Both the position numbers and the translations under genes were made by a program. Below, in pieces: positions 35,848 through 44,808 of a stretch of DNA of 64,000 nt; within the stretch, counting starts at the first letter, position 1, and every line of letters starts with the position of its first letter. The notes under the pieces were generated by a model that was not told the DNA's origin, ran no database searches, and worked only from the letters and a program-made list of their open reading frames with translations. Source of the stretch: CAVZRC01 sp963777695 (GTDB lineage: Bacteria > Planctomycetota > Planctomycetia > Isosphaerales > Isosphaeraceae); NCBI GenBank assembly GCA_963777695.1, contig CAVZRC010000004.1, positions 2,294,001 through 2,358,000 on the forward strand, in the 5' to 3' direction.

Positions 35848-37425
35848 ATGAGTGGTTGGCTGAGGATCGCGGCGTTGGACAATCGCGTCCGCCCGGCCGT
35901 ACTGATGATGATGATCGGCCTGATGGCGGCCGTGCCCGGCCGTTCGATGGGCGCGGAGCTGGCCGGCAAGGAGTGGATCGGCAAGCGCGTGATCCCGAAG
36001 CATCGGGATTTCACGCTCCGTGACGGCGAGACCGGACCCGGCCATGCGGTGAAGCCGGCCGTCTACCGCGTCGAGGAGGTCAAGGGGGACTCGCTCCGGC
36101 TCAAGCCCGACCGGGGAGCCCCCGGCTGGGCCGCCGCCGTTGAGGTCGTGCCCGTCGAGCAGGCCGTCGAATATTTCAGCGACGCCATCGGCGACAATCC
36201 GCGCGACGCCTACAACTACGTCATGCGGGCCAGCGTCCTGCTCTTCGAGCGCGAGGACGCCGAGCACGCCCTGGCCGATTGCGACGAGGCGATCCGCCTC
36301 GATCCCAAGGATGCCATGGCGCGGAAGGTCCGGGGCGCCGCAAGGGCCGCCGGCCAGGACTACGCCAGGGCGATCGCCAGCTTCAGCGAGGTCATCCGCC
36401 TCACGCCGGCGGACCCCGTCGCGTACCTCGATCGCGGCGCCGCCCGGATGTCGATCCAGGACTTCGACGGGGCCATCGCCGACTTCAACGAAGCAATTCG
36501 TCTCGATCCCAAAGAATCGTCCTCGTACGTCACCCGCGCCGCGGCCTGGCTGACGAAGAAGGAGGACAGCAAGGCCCTCGCCGACTTCGACGAAGCGATC
36601 CGCCTCGACCCGAAGAACGTTGACGCCTACCTGCTCCGGGCCTCGGCGCGCGGCCAGAAGGGGGAGTTCGACCAGGCGATCGCCGACTTCACGCAGATCA
36701 TCAAGATCGATCCCCACGTCCCGCTGGCGTTCGAGGCGCGCGGCACCGGCTGGCGGAACAAGAAGGAATATGACCGGGCGATCGCCGATTTCAACGAGGC
36801 CATCCGCCTCGACCCGAAGAACGCCGGCGCCTACCTCGCCCGCGGCCTCACCTGGCGCGATCAGCGGGAGAACGACAAGGCGATCGCCGATCTCGACCGC
36901 GCCCTCCAGATCGATCCCGAGAACCCCGAGGCGTACGCCGTCCGCGCCGACGCCTGGGCCGACAAGAAGGAATACGACAAGGCGATCGCCGACTACACCC
37001 GGCTGCTGCGCCTTGACCCGCGGAACGCCTGGGCCTACTCCAGCCGCGGCCTCGCCCTGGCCGAGAAGAAGGACTATGGCAAGGCGATCGCCGACCTCGA
37101 CCGCGCCCTCCAGATCGAGCCGCAGAACACCGACGTGCTCAATGGCCGCGCCTGGTTCCGGGCGACTTGCCCGGTCGCGACCTATCGCGACGGCGTCCAG
37201 GCGATCGCGTCGGCGACCAAGGCCTGCCAACTGACCGGCTGGAAAGATCCCGGGCTGCTCGACACCCTCGCCGCCGCGTATGCCGAGGCCGGCGAATTCG
37301 CCGCCGCCGTGAAATGGCAGACCAAGGCCATCGCCCTCGAGACCGCGGTCTACGAGAAGGCCGAGTTCGACGCCCGGCTCAAGCTCTATCAAGCGAGGAA
37401 GCCTTATCGCGACGCGAAGCCCTGA
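35848..37425 (+). CDS. TPR-repeat protein with SH3-like N-terminal domain (paralogue 2)
   Basis: 525 aa with a signal peptide (RPAVLMMMIGLMAAVPGRSMG), an SH3-like domain (WIGKRVIPKHRDFTLRDGE, VYRVEEVKGDSLRLKPDRG) and about nine TPRs (DFDGAIADFNEAIRLDPKES). It ends with the tail shared by paralogues 3, 4 and 5: WFRATCPVATYRDG, ATKACQLTGWKD, LDTLAAAYAEAGEFAAAVKWQ and KPYRDAKP. Start chosen at 35848 behind GAGAGGAGGATCGG, a leader repeated before the next three genes. First of four tandem paralogues on the plus strand. Probable extracytoplasmic scaffold; no enzymatic motif. Confidence 0.85.
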   Translation: MSGWLRIAALDNRVRPAVLMMMIGLMAAVPGRSMGAELAGKEWIGKRVIPKHRDFTLRDGETGPGHAVKPAVYRVEEVKGDSLRLKPDRGAPGWAAAVEVVPVEQAVEYFSDAIGDNPRDAYNYVMRASVLLFEREDAEHALADCDEAIRLDPKDAMARKVRGAARAAGQDYARAIASFSEVIRLTPADPVAYLDRGAARMSIQDFDGAIADFNEAIRLDPKESSSYVTRAAAWLTKKEDSKALADFDEAIRLDPKNVDAYLLRASARGQKGEFDQAIADFTQIIKIDPHVPLAFEARGTGWRNKKEYDRAIADFNEAIRLDPKNAGAYLARGLTWRDQRENDKAIADLDRALQIDPENPEAYAVRADAWADKKEYDKAIADYTRLLRLDPRNAWAYSSRGLALAEKKDYGKAIADLDRALQIEPQNTDVLNGRAWFRATCPVATYRDGVQAIASATKACQLTGWKDPGLLDTLAAAYAEAGEFAAAVKWQTKAIALETAVYEKAEFDARLKLYQARKPYRDAKP

Positions 37426-37490
37426 CGGGGCGGGATCGCTAACCGGATTGCAGATTCGGCTCTTAACGCAACACCTCGCCGAATCCGCTC

Positions 37491-37632
37491 GTGACCACGG
37501 TCGTGAGACCGTGGTTCGGACGGGGGACCTCCAACCTCGCACGTGAGTGCGATCTTCGCGTCGGATCGGGCTGGCGCCCGAGGTTGGAGGACCTTCGTCC
37601 CGTACGCACCACGGTCTCACGACCGTGGTCAC
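37491..37632. repeat. 142-bp nested palindromic element
   Basis: Outer arms of 24 bases (37491-37514 and 37609-37632, beginning GTGACCACGGTCGTGAG) are perfect complements; an inner pair (around 37527-37540, ACCTCCAACCTCG, and 37579-37590) is nearly complementary. It fills the 368-base gap between TPR paralogues 2 and 3. Outer arms resemble those of the element at 46194-46428, so both seem to belong to one family of non-coding mobile or structural repeats. Confidence 0.8.
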
Positions 37633-37793
37633 GCGTCCTCCTCGCGAGACGCTCGGTGGTGATCAGGTAACGCGAGCATGCTTTCTGACGCCGTACGCAG
37701 GTTCTGTAATCCGACACATGTGATCTGTCATTCGCTCAGCCAGTTCGATAGCGCGTCAAGGACGACGATCGCACGACGAGGAGGATCGGGCCA

Positions 37794-39791
37794 ATGCAGT
37801 GTTCCTGGGGATTCGCGGCGATGGGGGTCGGGGTCCGGATTCGGCAGGCCGCACTATTCCTGGCGATCGGACTGACGGCCTTCCTGCCGGTCGTCGCCCG
37901 CGGCGACGAGCCGGCCGCCGAGGACTGGTTCGGCAAGCGGGTCGTGCAGAAATACAATAATTTCCCCGTCCGCGTTGACGGCGAGGCGGTGCTGGGAGCC
38001 GGCGAGAAGTTCGCGATCTATCGCGTGGAACGCGTCGAGGGCGGCCGGCTCCGACTCAAGTCCGAGACCGACGGGTCCGTCGGCTCGGGGGCGGTCGGTC
38101 AGTTCGTGCCGGTTGACCGGGCGATCCCCTTCTTCACCGCTCGCATCGATGCGCATCCGGATGATATTTTCTCGCATGTGATGCGTGCGTCCTTGTGGGA
38201 GGAGCGCAACGAGTTCGGCCGCGCCGTCGAGGATTACGACGAGATCATCCGGCTGGAGCCGCAGCCCGCCGCCTACATCGGCCGGGGTAACGCCTGGCTG
38301 GGCAAGCAGGAAGTTGACAAGGCGATCGCCGACTTCGACGAGGCCATCCGACTCGACGAGCACGCCGCCCCGGCGTTCTCCGGGCGCGGCCATGCGCGGC
38401 AGGTCAAGCAGGAGTACGACCAGGCCATCGCCGATTTCGACGAGGCCATCCGCCTCGCCCCCAACGACGCCGAGGCCCTCGCCGGCCGCGGCCATGTCCG
38501 GACGGAGCAGGGAGAGTACGACAAGGCCCTCGCCGACTTCGACGAGGCGTTGCGGATCGCCCCGCATTCGGTGATCGCTCTCTACGGCCGTGGGCTCGCC
38601 CGGCATCGGAAGAAGGAGTACGACAAGGCGATCGCCGATTTCGACGAAGCCCTGCGCCTGGACCCGAAGAATGCCGCGGTGTACTACAGCCGCGGGCTCG
38701 CCTGGCAATTCAAGGACGAGTTCATCAAGGCCGTCAACGATTACGACGAGGCCGTTCGACTCGATCCCCGGTATGCCGGCGCCTCGCAGGTCCGGATCCC
38801 CGCACGACCGGTTCCCCCCGTCAACGGCGAGAGGCCGCCGGCCGAACTCTTCGGCCCTCCGATCGCGGCGGGCCCGCCGCTCGCGCCTCGGCCCGCGGGC
38901 GACCTCGATCCGGCGGTGGCCAGGGCGGGGGGCGACGACCTCTTCAACGACTTCGGCCAGAACCTCCAGCGGGACATGGCCTATGCCGACCTCTGCATGC
39001 AACGCGCCAGCATCTGGGTCAGCGCCAAGGAGTACGACCGGGCACTCGATGAGCTCAACAATGCGATCCGGTTGAACCCACATCTGGCCGGCGCCTACAT
39101 CGGCCGCGGCCACGTCCGATGCGATCGGAAGGAATACGACGGGGCGATCGCCGATTACAACGAGGCGCTCAAGATCGATCCTCGTGCGCTCATGGCCTTC
39201 ATCGGCCGCGCCCGCGTCCGGGCGATCAAGGGCGAGCACGATTCCGCCATCGCCGACTACGACGAGGCCGTCCGGATCGATCCGCAATCGGAGGTAACCT
39301 ACCTCGGTCGCGCATTCGCCTGGCACCAGAAGAAGGATTATGCCAGGGCCATCGCCGACTACAGCGAGGTGATCCGGCTCAATCCCCGGATGGTTGGTGC
39401 CTACCTGGGCCGATCGCACGCGCGGTCGCAGAACAAGGATTACGGCCAGGCCCTGGCCGACCTGGACCGGGCGATCGAGCTCGACCCCACCGACGCCCAG
39501 GCCCACAACAACCGCGCCTGGCTCTGGGCGACCTGCCCCGACGCCAAGGTCCGCGACGGCAAGAAAGCGATCGAGTCGGCGACAAAGGCATGCGAGCTGA
39601 CCGAGTGGAAGGAGGGCGGATTGATCGACACCCTGGCCGCGGCCTATGCCGAGGCCGGCGACTTCGACGCGGCCGTGGAGTGGCAGACCCAGGCCAATCC
39701 GCTCCTCACCCAGCCCGACGACAAGGCCGACGGCGAGAAGCGGCTCAAGCTCTACCGCGAGAAGAAGCCCTACCGCGAGACGAACCCATGA
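37794..39791 (+). CDS. TPR-repeat protein with SH3-like N-terminal domain (paralogue 3)
   Basis: 665 aa: signal peptide (QAALFLAIGLTAFLPVVARG), SH3-like domain (WFGKRVVQKYNNFPVRVDGE, IYRVERVEGGRLRLKSETD), about seven TPRs, a proline-rich linker near residues 335-385 (PARPVPPVNGERPPAEL) and a second set of about five TPRs. The tail is LWATCPDAKVRDGKKAIESA, LAAAYAEAGDFDAAVEWQ, KKPYRETNP. The linker dividing the two TPR blocks is unique among the five paralogues and may allow two partners to be held. Leader GAGGAGGATCGGGCC precedes the ATG. Confidence 0.85.
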   Translation: MQCSWGFAAMGVGVRIRQAALFLAIGLTAFLPVVARGDEPAAEDWFGKRVVQKYNNFPVRVDGEAVLGAGEKFAIYRVERVEGGRLRLKSETDGSVGSGAVGQFVPVDRAIPFFTARIDAHPDDIFSHVMRASLWEERNEFGRAVEDYDEIIRLEPQPAAYIGRGNAWLGKQEVDKAIADFDEAIRLDEHAAPAFSGRGHARQVKQEYDQAIADFDEAIRLAPNDAEALAGRGHVRTEQGEYDKALADFDEALRIAPHSVIALYGRGLARHRKKEYDKAIADFDEALRLDPKNAAVYYSRGLAWQFKDEFIKAVNDYDEAVRLDPRYAGASQVRIPARPVPPVNGERPPAELFGPPIAAGPPLAPRPAGDLDPAVARAGGDDLFNDFGQNLQRDMAYADLCMQRASIWVSAKEYDRALDELNNAIRLNPHLAGAYIGRGHVRCDRKEYDGAIADYNEALKIDPRALMAFIGRARVRAIKGEHDSAIADYDEAVRIDPQSEVTYLGRAFAWHQKKDYARAIADYSEVIRLNPRMVGAYLGRSHARSQNKDYGQALADLDRAIELDPTDAQAHNNRAWLWATCPDAKVRDGKKAIESATKACELTEWKEGGLIDTLAAAYAEAGDFDAAVEWQTQANPLLTQPDDKADGEKRLKLYREKKPYRETNP

Positions 39792-39861
39792 GGAATCCGA
39801 TTGCGGATTCGGACATTGAAGTATCGCGAATACTTTGCTCGACGACGAGGAGGATCGGGCC

Positions 39862-42468
39862 ATGCGACGTTCGAGGGCGGTTACGGCGGGAGACCGAGTA
39901 TCTCGGGGGATCGTGTCGGTCCTGGCTGCCGGACTGATATCGGCCTCACCGGCCATCGCCACGGGCGATGAGCCGGCGGAGAAGGCCGCCGCCAGTCCCC
40001 CTTCGGACCCTTCGGTCCAGCGTGCCGACACCCGCCCGCGACATGGCCTCATCGCGTCCGCGATCGGTCGAGTCGAGTCCACCGTCCCTTTCAACCGGGG
40101 CCTTGAGGCGGCACGTCGTCATGATTATGACCGGGCGATCGCCGATTTCACCGAAGCGATCCGGCTGAATCCGCGCTCGGCCGTGTTTTACGCCACGAGG
40201 GGCTACTTCTGGTCGAAGCAGCAGGAGTACGACAAGGCGATCGCCGACTACAACGAAGCGATTCGCCTCAATCCTCATGACGCCGTCACCTTGACGAACC
40301 GCGGTGAATTGTGGGAGATGAAGGGTCAACACGATCGGGCCATCGCCGATTCCACCGAAGCCATCCGGATCGATCCTCATCTCGCCAAAGCCTACTCCCA
40401 TCGTAGTCGATCCTGGATGGCCATGCACGACCATGACAAGGCCCTGCTCGACCTCAATGAGGCGATCCGGCTCGATCCCCGAGACACCAATGCATTCCTC
40501 AACCGCGGTGCGGTGTGGGGGATTCGAGGTCAATACGATCGGGCCATCGCCGACCTTACCGAAGCCATCCGCCTGAACCCCGGATCCTCCGGTGCCTACA
40601 GCAATCGGGGCCACGCATGGTATGAGAAGAAGGCGTATGACAAGGCACTTGCCGACCTCAACGAAGCCATCCGGTTGGAACCCCGCCTCGCGGTCCTCTA
40701 CACCCAGAGGGGTTGCATCAGGTCGAAGCAGCAGGACTACGACAAGGCCATCGCCGATTACAGCGAGGCGATCCGTCTCGATCCTCGTCTCGCCGCGGCG
40801 TTCTCCAATCGCGCCGAGGCATGGATGTTTAAACATGAGTTCGATATGGCCATGCGGGATCTCGACGAGGCGATCCGTCTCAATCCTCGAGATGCCGGCA
40901 CATTCCTGAACCGCGGCGGGGTGGAGGGGATGCAAGGTCGATACGATCAGGCCATCGCCGATTTCACCGAAGCCATCCGCCTCGACCCTCAATCGGCTCG
41001 GTCTTACTTCGAGCGAGGCGCCGCCTGGGCACAGAAGAAGGATTACGACCGGGCGATTGCCGACTATACCGAGTCGATCCGACGAGATCCGAGCCACGCC
41101 ATCACCTATGCCAATCGAGGAATCGTCCGGTGTACCTTGGGGCAGTACGAGGAGGGTATCGCCGACTTCAACGAAGCCATCCGAAGGGAACGCCGCCTGT
41201 CCTCGGCGTACGCCAACCGGGGCCTTGCCTGGTATCAGAAGAAGGCGTATGACAAAGCCGTCGCCGATTTCACCGAGGCCATCCGGCTGGAACCGGCCTT
41301 TGCCGATTTCTACGCCAAGAGAGGTTTCATCGCGTCGGAACAGGAGGACTACGACAAGGCCATCGCCGATTACAGTGAGGCGATCCGCCTCAATCCTCGG
41401 GACGCGATCACTCTGACGAAACGCGGCGACTCCTGGGCGAGGAAGGGACAATGCGACGAGGCCATCGCCGATTGCACCGAGGCCATTCGGATCGATCCTC
41501 ATCTCGCCCCCGCTTACTCCTTTCGTGGTCGATCCTGGATGGCGAAGCATGAACCCGACAAGGCACGGATCGACCTGGATGAAGCCATCCGACTCGATTC
41601 GCGAGACGCCGAGGCATTCATCCTCCGCGGTGGGGTCTGGATGATGCATGGCCAATCCGATCGGGCAATCGCCGACTACACTGACGCCATTCGGCTCGAT
41701 CCGCATCTCGCCCTGGGCTACAGCAGTCGGGGCGGGACGTGGCTCAGCAAGCACGAGTTCGACAAGGCTCTGGCCGACCTGGATGAGGCGATCCGGCTGG
41801 ACCCTCGCGCCAGCGACGCCTACTACAACCGCGGAGGCGCCTGGCGGATGAAGGGGCAATATGACAAGGCGATCGCCGACTTCACCGAGGCCATCAGCCT
41901 CGATCCGCATCAGGCCAGAGTTTACACCGGTCGTAGTGGCGTCTGGTCCGCAAAGCGGGAGTTCGACAAGGCCCTGGCCGACGTGGAAGAGGCGATCCGG
42001 ATCGATCCTCATGACCCCACCGTCTTCCACACGCGCGGTCGGATCCGATCCGAATTGGGTCACTTCGAAGGGGCGATCGCCGATTACAATGAGGCCGTCC
42101 GGCTCAACCCCCGATACGCTCAAGCCTATAACGACGGTGCGTGGATCCGGGCGACGTGTCCCGACCCGAAATACCGCGACGGCAGGAAAGCCGTCGAGTG
42201 GGCGACCAGGGCGTGCGAGCACTCGGCGCGGGTCGATACGGTCGTCGGCGTGGCGCGGATCTTCCAGGTACTCGACGCTCCCGGGAACGACGCCTTTCGA
42301 CTCGGCACGCTGGCCGCGGCCTACGCCGAGGCCGGCGACTTCGACGCCGCCGTGAAGTGGCAGGCCAAGGCGATCGGGCTTTATCCCGATCCGGCCGACA
42401 AGCGAAAGGGCGAGCAGCGGCTCGAGATGTACAAGGCGAAGAAGCCCTATCGCGACACCAAGTCCTGA
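39862..42468 (+). CDS. TPR-repeat protein without SH3-like domain (paralogue 4)
   Basis: 868 aa from the ATG at 39862, behind GAGGAGGATCGGGCC. A signal peptide (SRGIVSVLAAGLISASPAIA) is followed by about twenty near-identical TPRs (YDKAIADYNEAIRLNP, YDRAIADLTEAIRLNP) and the shared tail (IRATCPDPKYRDGRKAVEWA, LAAAYAEAGDFDAAVKWQ, KKPYRDTKS). The tail contains an insert (VVGVARIFQVLDAPGNDA) absent from its neighbours. The SH3-like domain is missing. Repeat number is the main difference between paralogues, which suggests growth by unequal recombination. Confidence 0.85.
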   Translation: MRRSRAVTAGDRVSRGIVSVLAAGLISASPAIATGDEPAEKAAASPPSDPSVQRADTRPRHGLIASAIGRVESTVPFNRGLEAARRHDYDRAIADFTEAIRLNPRSAVFYATRGYFWSKQQEYDKAIADYNEAIRLNPHDAVTLTNRGELWEMKGQHDRAIADSTEAIRIDPHLAKAYSHRSRSWMAMHDHDKALLDLNEAIRLDPRDTNAFLNRGAVWGIRGQYDRAIADLTEAIRLNPGSSGAYSNRGHAWYEKKAYDKALADLNEAIRLEPRLAVLYTQRGCIRSKQQDYDKAIADYSEAIRLDPRLAAAFSNRAEAWMFKHEFDMAMRDLDEAIRLNPRDAGTFLNRGGVEGMQGRYDQAIADFTEAIRLDPQSARSYFERGAAWAQKKDYDRAIADYTESIRRDPSHAITYANRGIVRCTLGQYEEGIADFNEAIRRERRLSSAYANRGLAWYQKKAYDKAVADFTEAIRLEPAFADFYAKRGFIASEQEDYDKAIADYSEAIRLNPRDAITLTKRGDSWARKGQCDEAIADCTEAIRIDPHLAPAYSFRGRSWMAKHEPDKARIDLDEAIRLDSRDAEAFILRGGVWMMHGQSDRAIADYTDAIRLDPHLALGYSSRGGTWLSKHEFDKALADLDEAIRLDPRASDAYYNRGGAWRMKGQYDKAIADFTEAISLDPHQARVYTGRSGVWSAKREFDKALADVEEAIRIDPHDPTVFHTRGRIRSELGHFEGAIADYNEAVRLNPRYAQAYNDGAWIRATCPDPKYRDGRKAVEWATRACEHSARVDTVVGVARIFQVLDAPGNDAFRLGTLAAAYAEAGDFDAAVKWQAKAIGLYPDPADKRKGEQRLEMYKAKKPYRDTKS

Positions 42469-42516
42469 TACGCCTGACGGGCGTGAGGGCGGGGCGAGGA
42501 CGAGGAGGACCGGGCC

Positions 42517-44217
42517 ATGCGAGTTTCGAGGGTGATCGCGTCGATCGGCGACGGTTCGCGTCTGTCTGTGCTGGTCCTGGCCGTCGGCCTGATGGCGGCC
42601 GTGCCGGGCGTCGCCTCGAGCGATGAGCCGGGCGTCGACGATTGGTTCGGCAAACAGGTGGTCGCCGACATCCTCGCCAGGTTCCATCAGGCCGGATCCC
42701 TCGCCTACGATCTCAGGGGTCTTGTTCGATCCGAGAAACAGGAGTACGACCAGGCGATCGCCGACTTCACGGAAGCCATCCGCCTCGATCCCAAGAACTC
42801 CTATGCTTACGAGGGTCGCGGCGAAGTCTGGATGTCGAAAAACGAGCCTCGCAAGGCCATTGCCGACTTCGACGAAGCCATCCGACTCGATCCTCAATCG
42901 CCCGAAGCCCATTCTCAGCGCGGTCATGCCTGGCTCTCTCAGGGCGAGTCCGTCAAGGCCCTCGCCGATCTCGATCAAGCCATCCGACTCGATCCCGAGG
43001 ATTCCACCGCGTATTGGAATCGCGCCAGTGCTCGGATGATGAAGATGGAGCCAGACAAGGCGCTCAGCGATCTCGATGAGGCGATCCGAATCGATCCTCG
43101 ACTGCCCGGGGCGTATGCGTCGCGCGGCGGCGCCTGGCTCATGAAGAAGGAGCCGGACCGGGCACTCGCCGATCTCGACCCGGCCATTCGGCTCGATCCC
43201 CGGAACTACGGGGCGTACTTCACTCGCGGCGGCGCCTGGCTCGCGAAGAAGGAGTATGACAAGGCCATCGCGGACTTCTCGGAGGCGATCCGAATCGATC
43301 CTCGGTCGTCCATGGCCTATCTCCGGCGCGGTAGCATCCGAATCACCAAGAATGAGCCCGACAAGGCGATCGCCGACTATACGGAAGCCATCCGCATCGA
43401 TCCTCGCGATGCACGAGCCCGGAACAGCCGCGGGAACGCGCAATATCGTCGGAAGTCCTACGATCCGGCGATCAGCGACTACACCGAGGCCATCCGGCTC
43501 GATCCTCGTTTCGCTCAAGCCTACTACAACCGCGGGCTCGTCCGGCAAGTCAAGGGAGAGTACGACAAGGCCATCGCCGATTTCACCGAGGCCGTGCGGA
43601 TCGATCCCCATCACGCCCGAGCCTATAAGAGCCGGGGCCATGTCCTGGGCGTGAAGAAGGAATACCACAAGGCGATCAGCGATCTTACCGAGGCCGTGCG
43701 AATCGATCCCCGCTGGAGCACCGCCTACGGTTGCCGGGGGTGGGTGTGGTGGAACAAAGGAGAGTACGATCAGTCGATCGCCGATTACACGGAGGCCATC
43801 CGGCTCGACCCTCGCAACGCCAGCTTCCATTCCAGCCGAGGTGATGCCTGGTACAGTAAGGGTGTCTACGACAAGTCGATCGCCGATTACAGCGAGGCCG
43901 TCCGGCTCAATCCACGGGACGCTTATTCCTATCACGTCCTCGGTTGGATCCAGGCGACCTGCCCCGACCCGAGATACCGCGATGGCAAGAAAGCCGTCGA
44001 GTTGGCGACCAAAGCTTGCGAGCTGACGGAATGGAAAGACGCCTATCATCTCGGCACGCTGGCCGCGGCCTACGTCGAGGCGGGCGACTTCGACGCTGCC
44101 GTCAGATGGCAGACCAAGGCAAACGCCCTGTATGCCGATCCCGAGGACAAGACGAAAGGCGAACAGCGACTCAAGCTCTACCGGGAGAAGAAGCCCTATC
44201 GCGACACGCGGTCGTGA
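42517..44217 (+). CDS. TPR-repeat protein without SH3-like domain (paralogue 5)
   Basis: 566 aa with a signal peptide (RLSVLVLAVGLMAAVPGVASS), a short DWFGKQVVADILARF segment that seems to be the remnant of the SH3-like start (compare DWFGKRVVQKY in paralogue 3), about thirteen TPRs and the shared tail (IQATCPDPRYRDGKKAVELA, LAAAYVEAGDFDAAVRWQ, KKPYRDTRS). It starts 48 bp after paralogue 4 behind GAGGAGGACCGGGCC, so the two may be co-transcribed. No catalytic motif. Confidence 0.85.
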   Translation: MRVSRVIASIGDGSRLSVLVLAVGLMAAVPGVASSDEPGVDDWFGKQVVADILARFHQAGSLAYDLRGLVRSEKQEYDQAIADFTEAIRLDPKNSYAYEGRGEVWMSKNEPRKAIADFDEAIRLDPQSPEAHSQRGHAWLSQGESVKALADLDQAIRLDPEDSTAYWNRASARMMKMEPDKALSDLDEAIRIDPRLPGAYASRGGAWLMKKEPDRALADLDPAIRLDPRNYGAYFTRGGAWLAKKEYDKAIADFSEAIRIDPRSSMAYLRRGSIRITKNEPDKAIADYTEAIRIDPRDARARNSRGNAQYRRKSYDPAISDYTEAIRLDPRFAQAYYNRGLVRQVKGEYDKAIADFTEAVRIDPHHARAYKSRGHVLGVKKEYHKAISDLTEAVRIDPRWSTAYGCRGWVWWNKGEYDQSIADYTEAIRLDPRNASFHSSRGDAWYSKGVYDKSIADYSEAVRLNPRDAYSYHVLGWIQATCPDPRYRDGKKAVELATKACELTEWKDAYHLGTLAAAYVEAGDFDAAVRWQTKANALYADPEDKTKGEQRLKLYREKKPYRDTRS

Positions 44218-44338
44218 GGGAGCATTCTCATACGCTGAAGGCGCCGTCTCGGTGACGCGATAGAATGGAGACGGATGGGCCGGGTGCCCGCTTCGGGCTC
44301 CTGGCCTCATCGATCGTCACCGAGGAAGGTCCCGAGGT

Positions 44339-44674
44339 ATGCCTCGTTTCGAGTGCGATGGCTGTGGCGTCTGCTGCCGTTCTTACCTGATCTTCGCCTC
44401 GGAAGCCGACGCCGCGCGCGAGCCGCGGATCGCCGGCGAGGGGCGGCGGCTCGCGGATCACCTCGCCACGCCGCGATGGACCTTCCAGCTCTTCCCGCTC
44501 CCGTTCCACGAGACCTGCTGCTTCCTCGACGCATCCGCCCGTTGCGAGATCTATGAGAGCCGTCCGGACGTCTGCCGGGCCTTCACCGCGGGCGACTTTC
44601 AATGCCAGGACGCCCGCTCTCGCGCCGGGCTCCCGCGCCTCGAGCCGGTCGAGCGCGACGGCTGCGGCGAATGA
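44339..44674 (+). CDS. YkgJ-family cysteine cluster protein
   Basis: 111 aa starting MPRFECDGCGVCCRSYLIF. The CxxCxxCC cluster, CCFLDASARCEIYESRP and the later CRAFTAGDFQC are the ligands of the zinc- or iron-sulphur-binding fold of the YkgJ/UPF0153 family. Function is unknown; the family is often next to oxidoreductases, which is not the case here. A CCGAGG precedes the start at a short distance. Confidence 0.85.
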   Translation: MPRFECDGCGVCCRSYLIFASEADAAREPRIAGEGRRLADHLATPRWTFQLFPLPFHETCCFLDASARCEIYESRPDVCRAFTAGDFQCQDARSRAGLPRLEPVERDGCGE

Positions 44675-44808
44675 CCGCCCTCGTCGGCTTCCTTTGACTC
44701 GTCGGCCTTGGACCGGTAGAGCAAGCCGACTCGATGATACGGCGTGCATCGACGCTTGCCCCGACCACCACAGGACGACAATCCCGGCGCCGGGCGAGAT
44801 CGTGAGAC

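Noticed and set aside
37491..37632. Possible CRISPR or tRNA in the palindromic interval.
   Set aside because: There are only two inverted arms, no regularly spaced direct repeats, and no cloverleaf with a TTC-loop motif.
35848..44217. TPR array as an assembly collapse or artificial duplication.
   Set aside because: Repeats differ at many codons, each gene has its own start, leader and tail, and no exact long duplicate is visible.
39946..44310. A 1454-codon open frame on the minus strand antisense to the TPR genes, and similar long antisense frames (8487-10847, 37854-40094, 46207-49131).
   Set aside because: They mirror the codon bias of the real genes in GC-rich DNA; they lack signal peptides, domains and ribosome sites, and the sense proteins have clear families.
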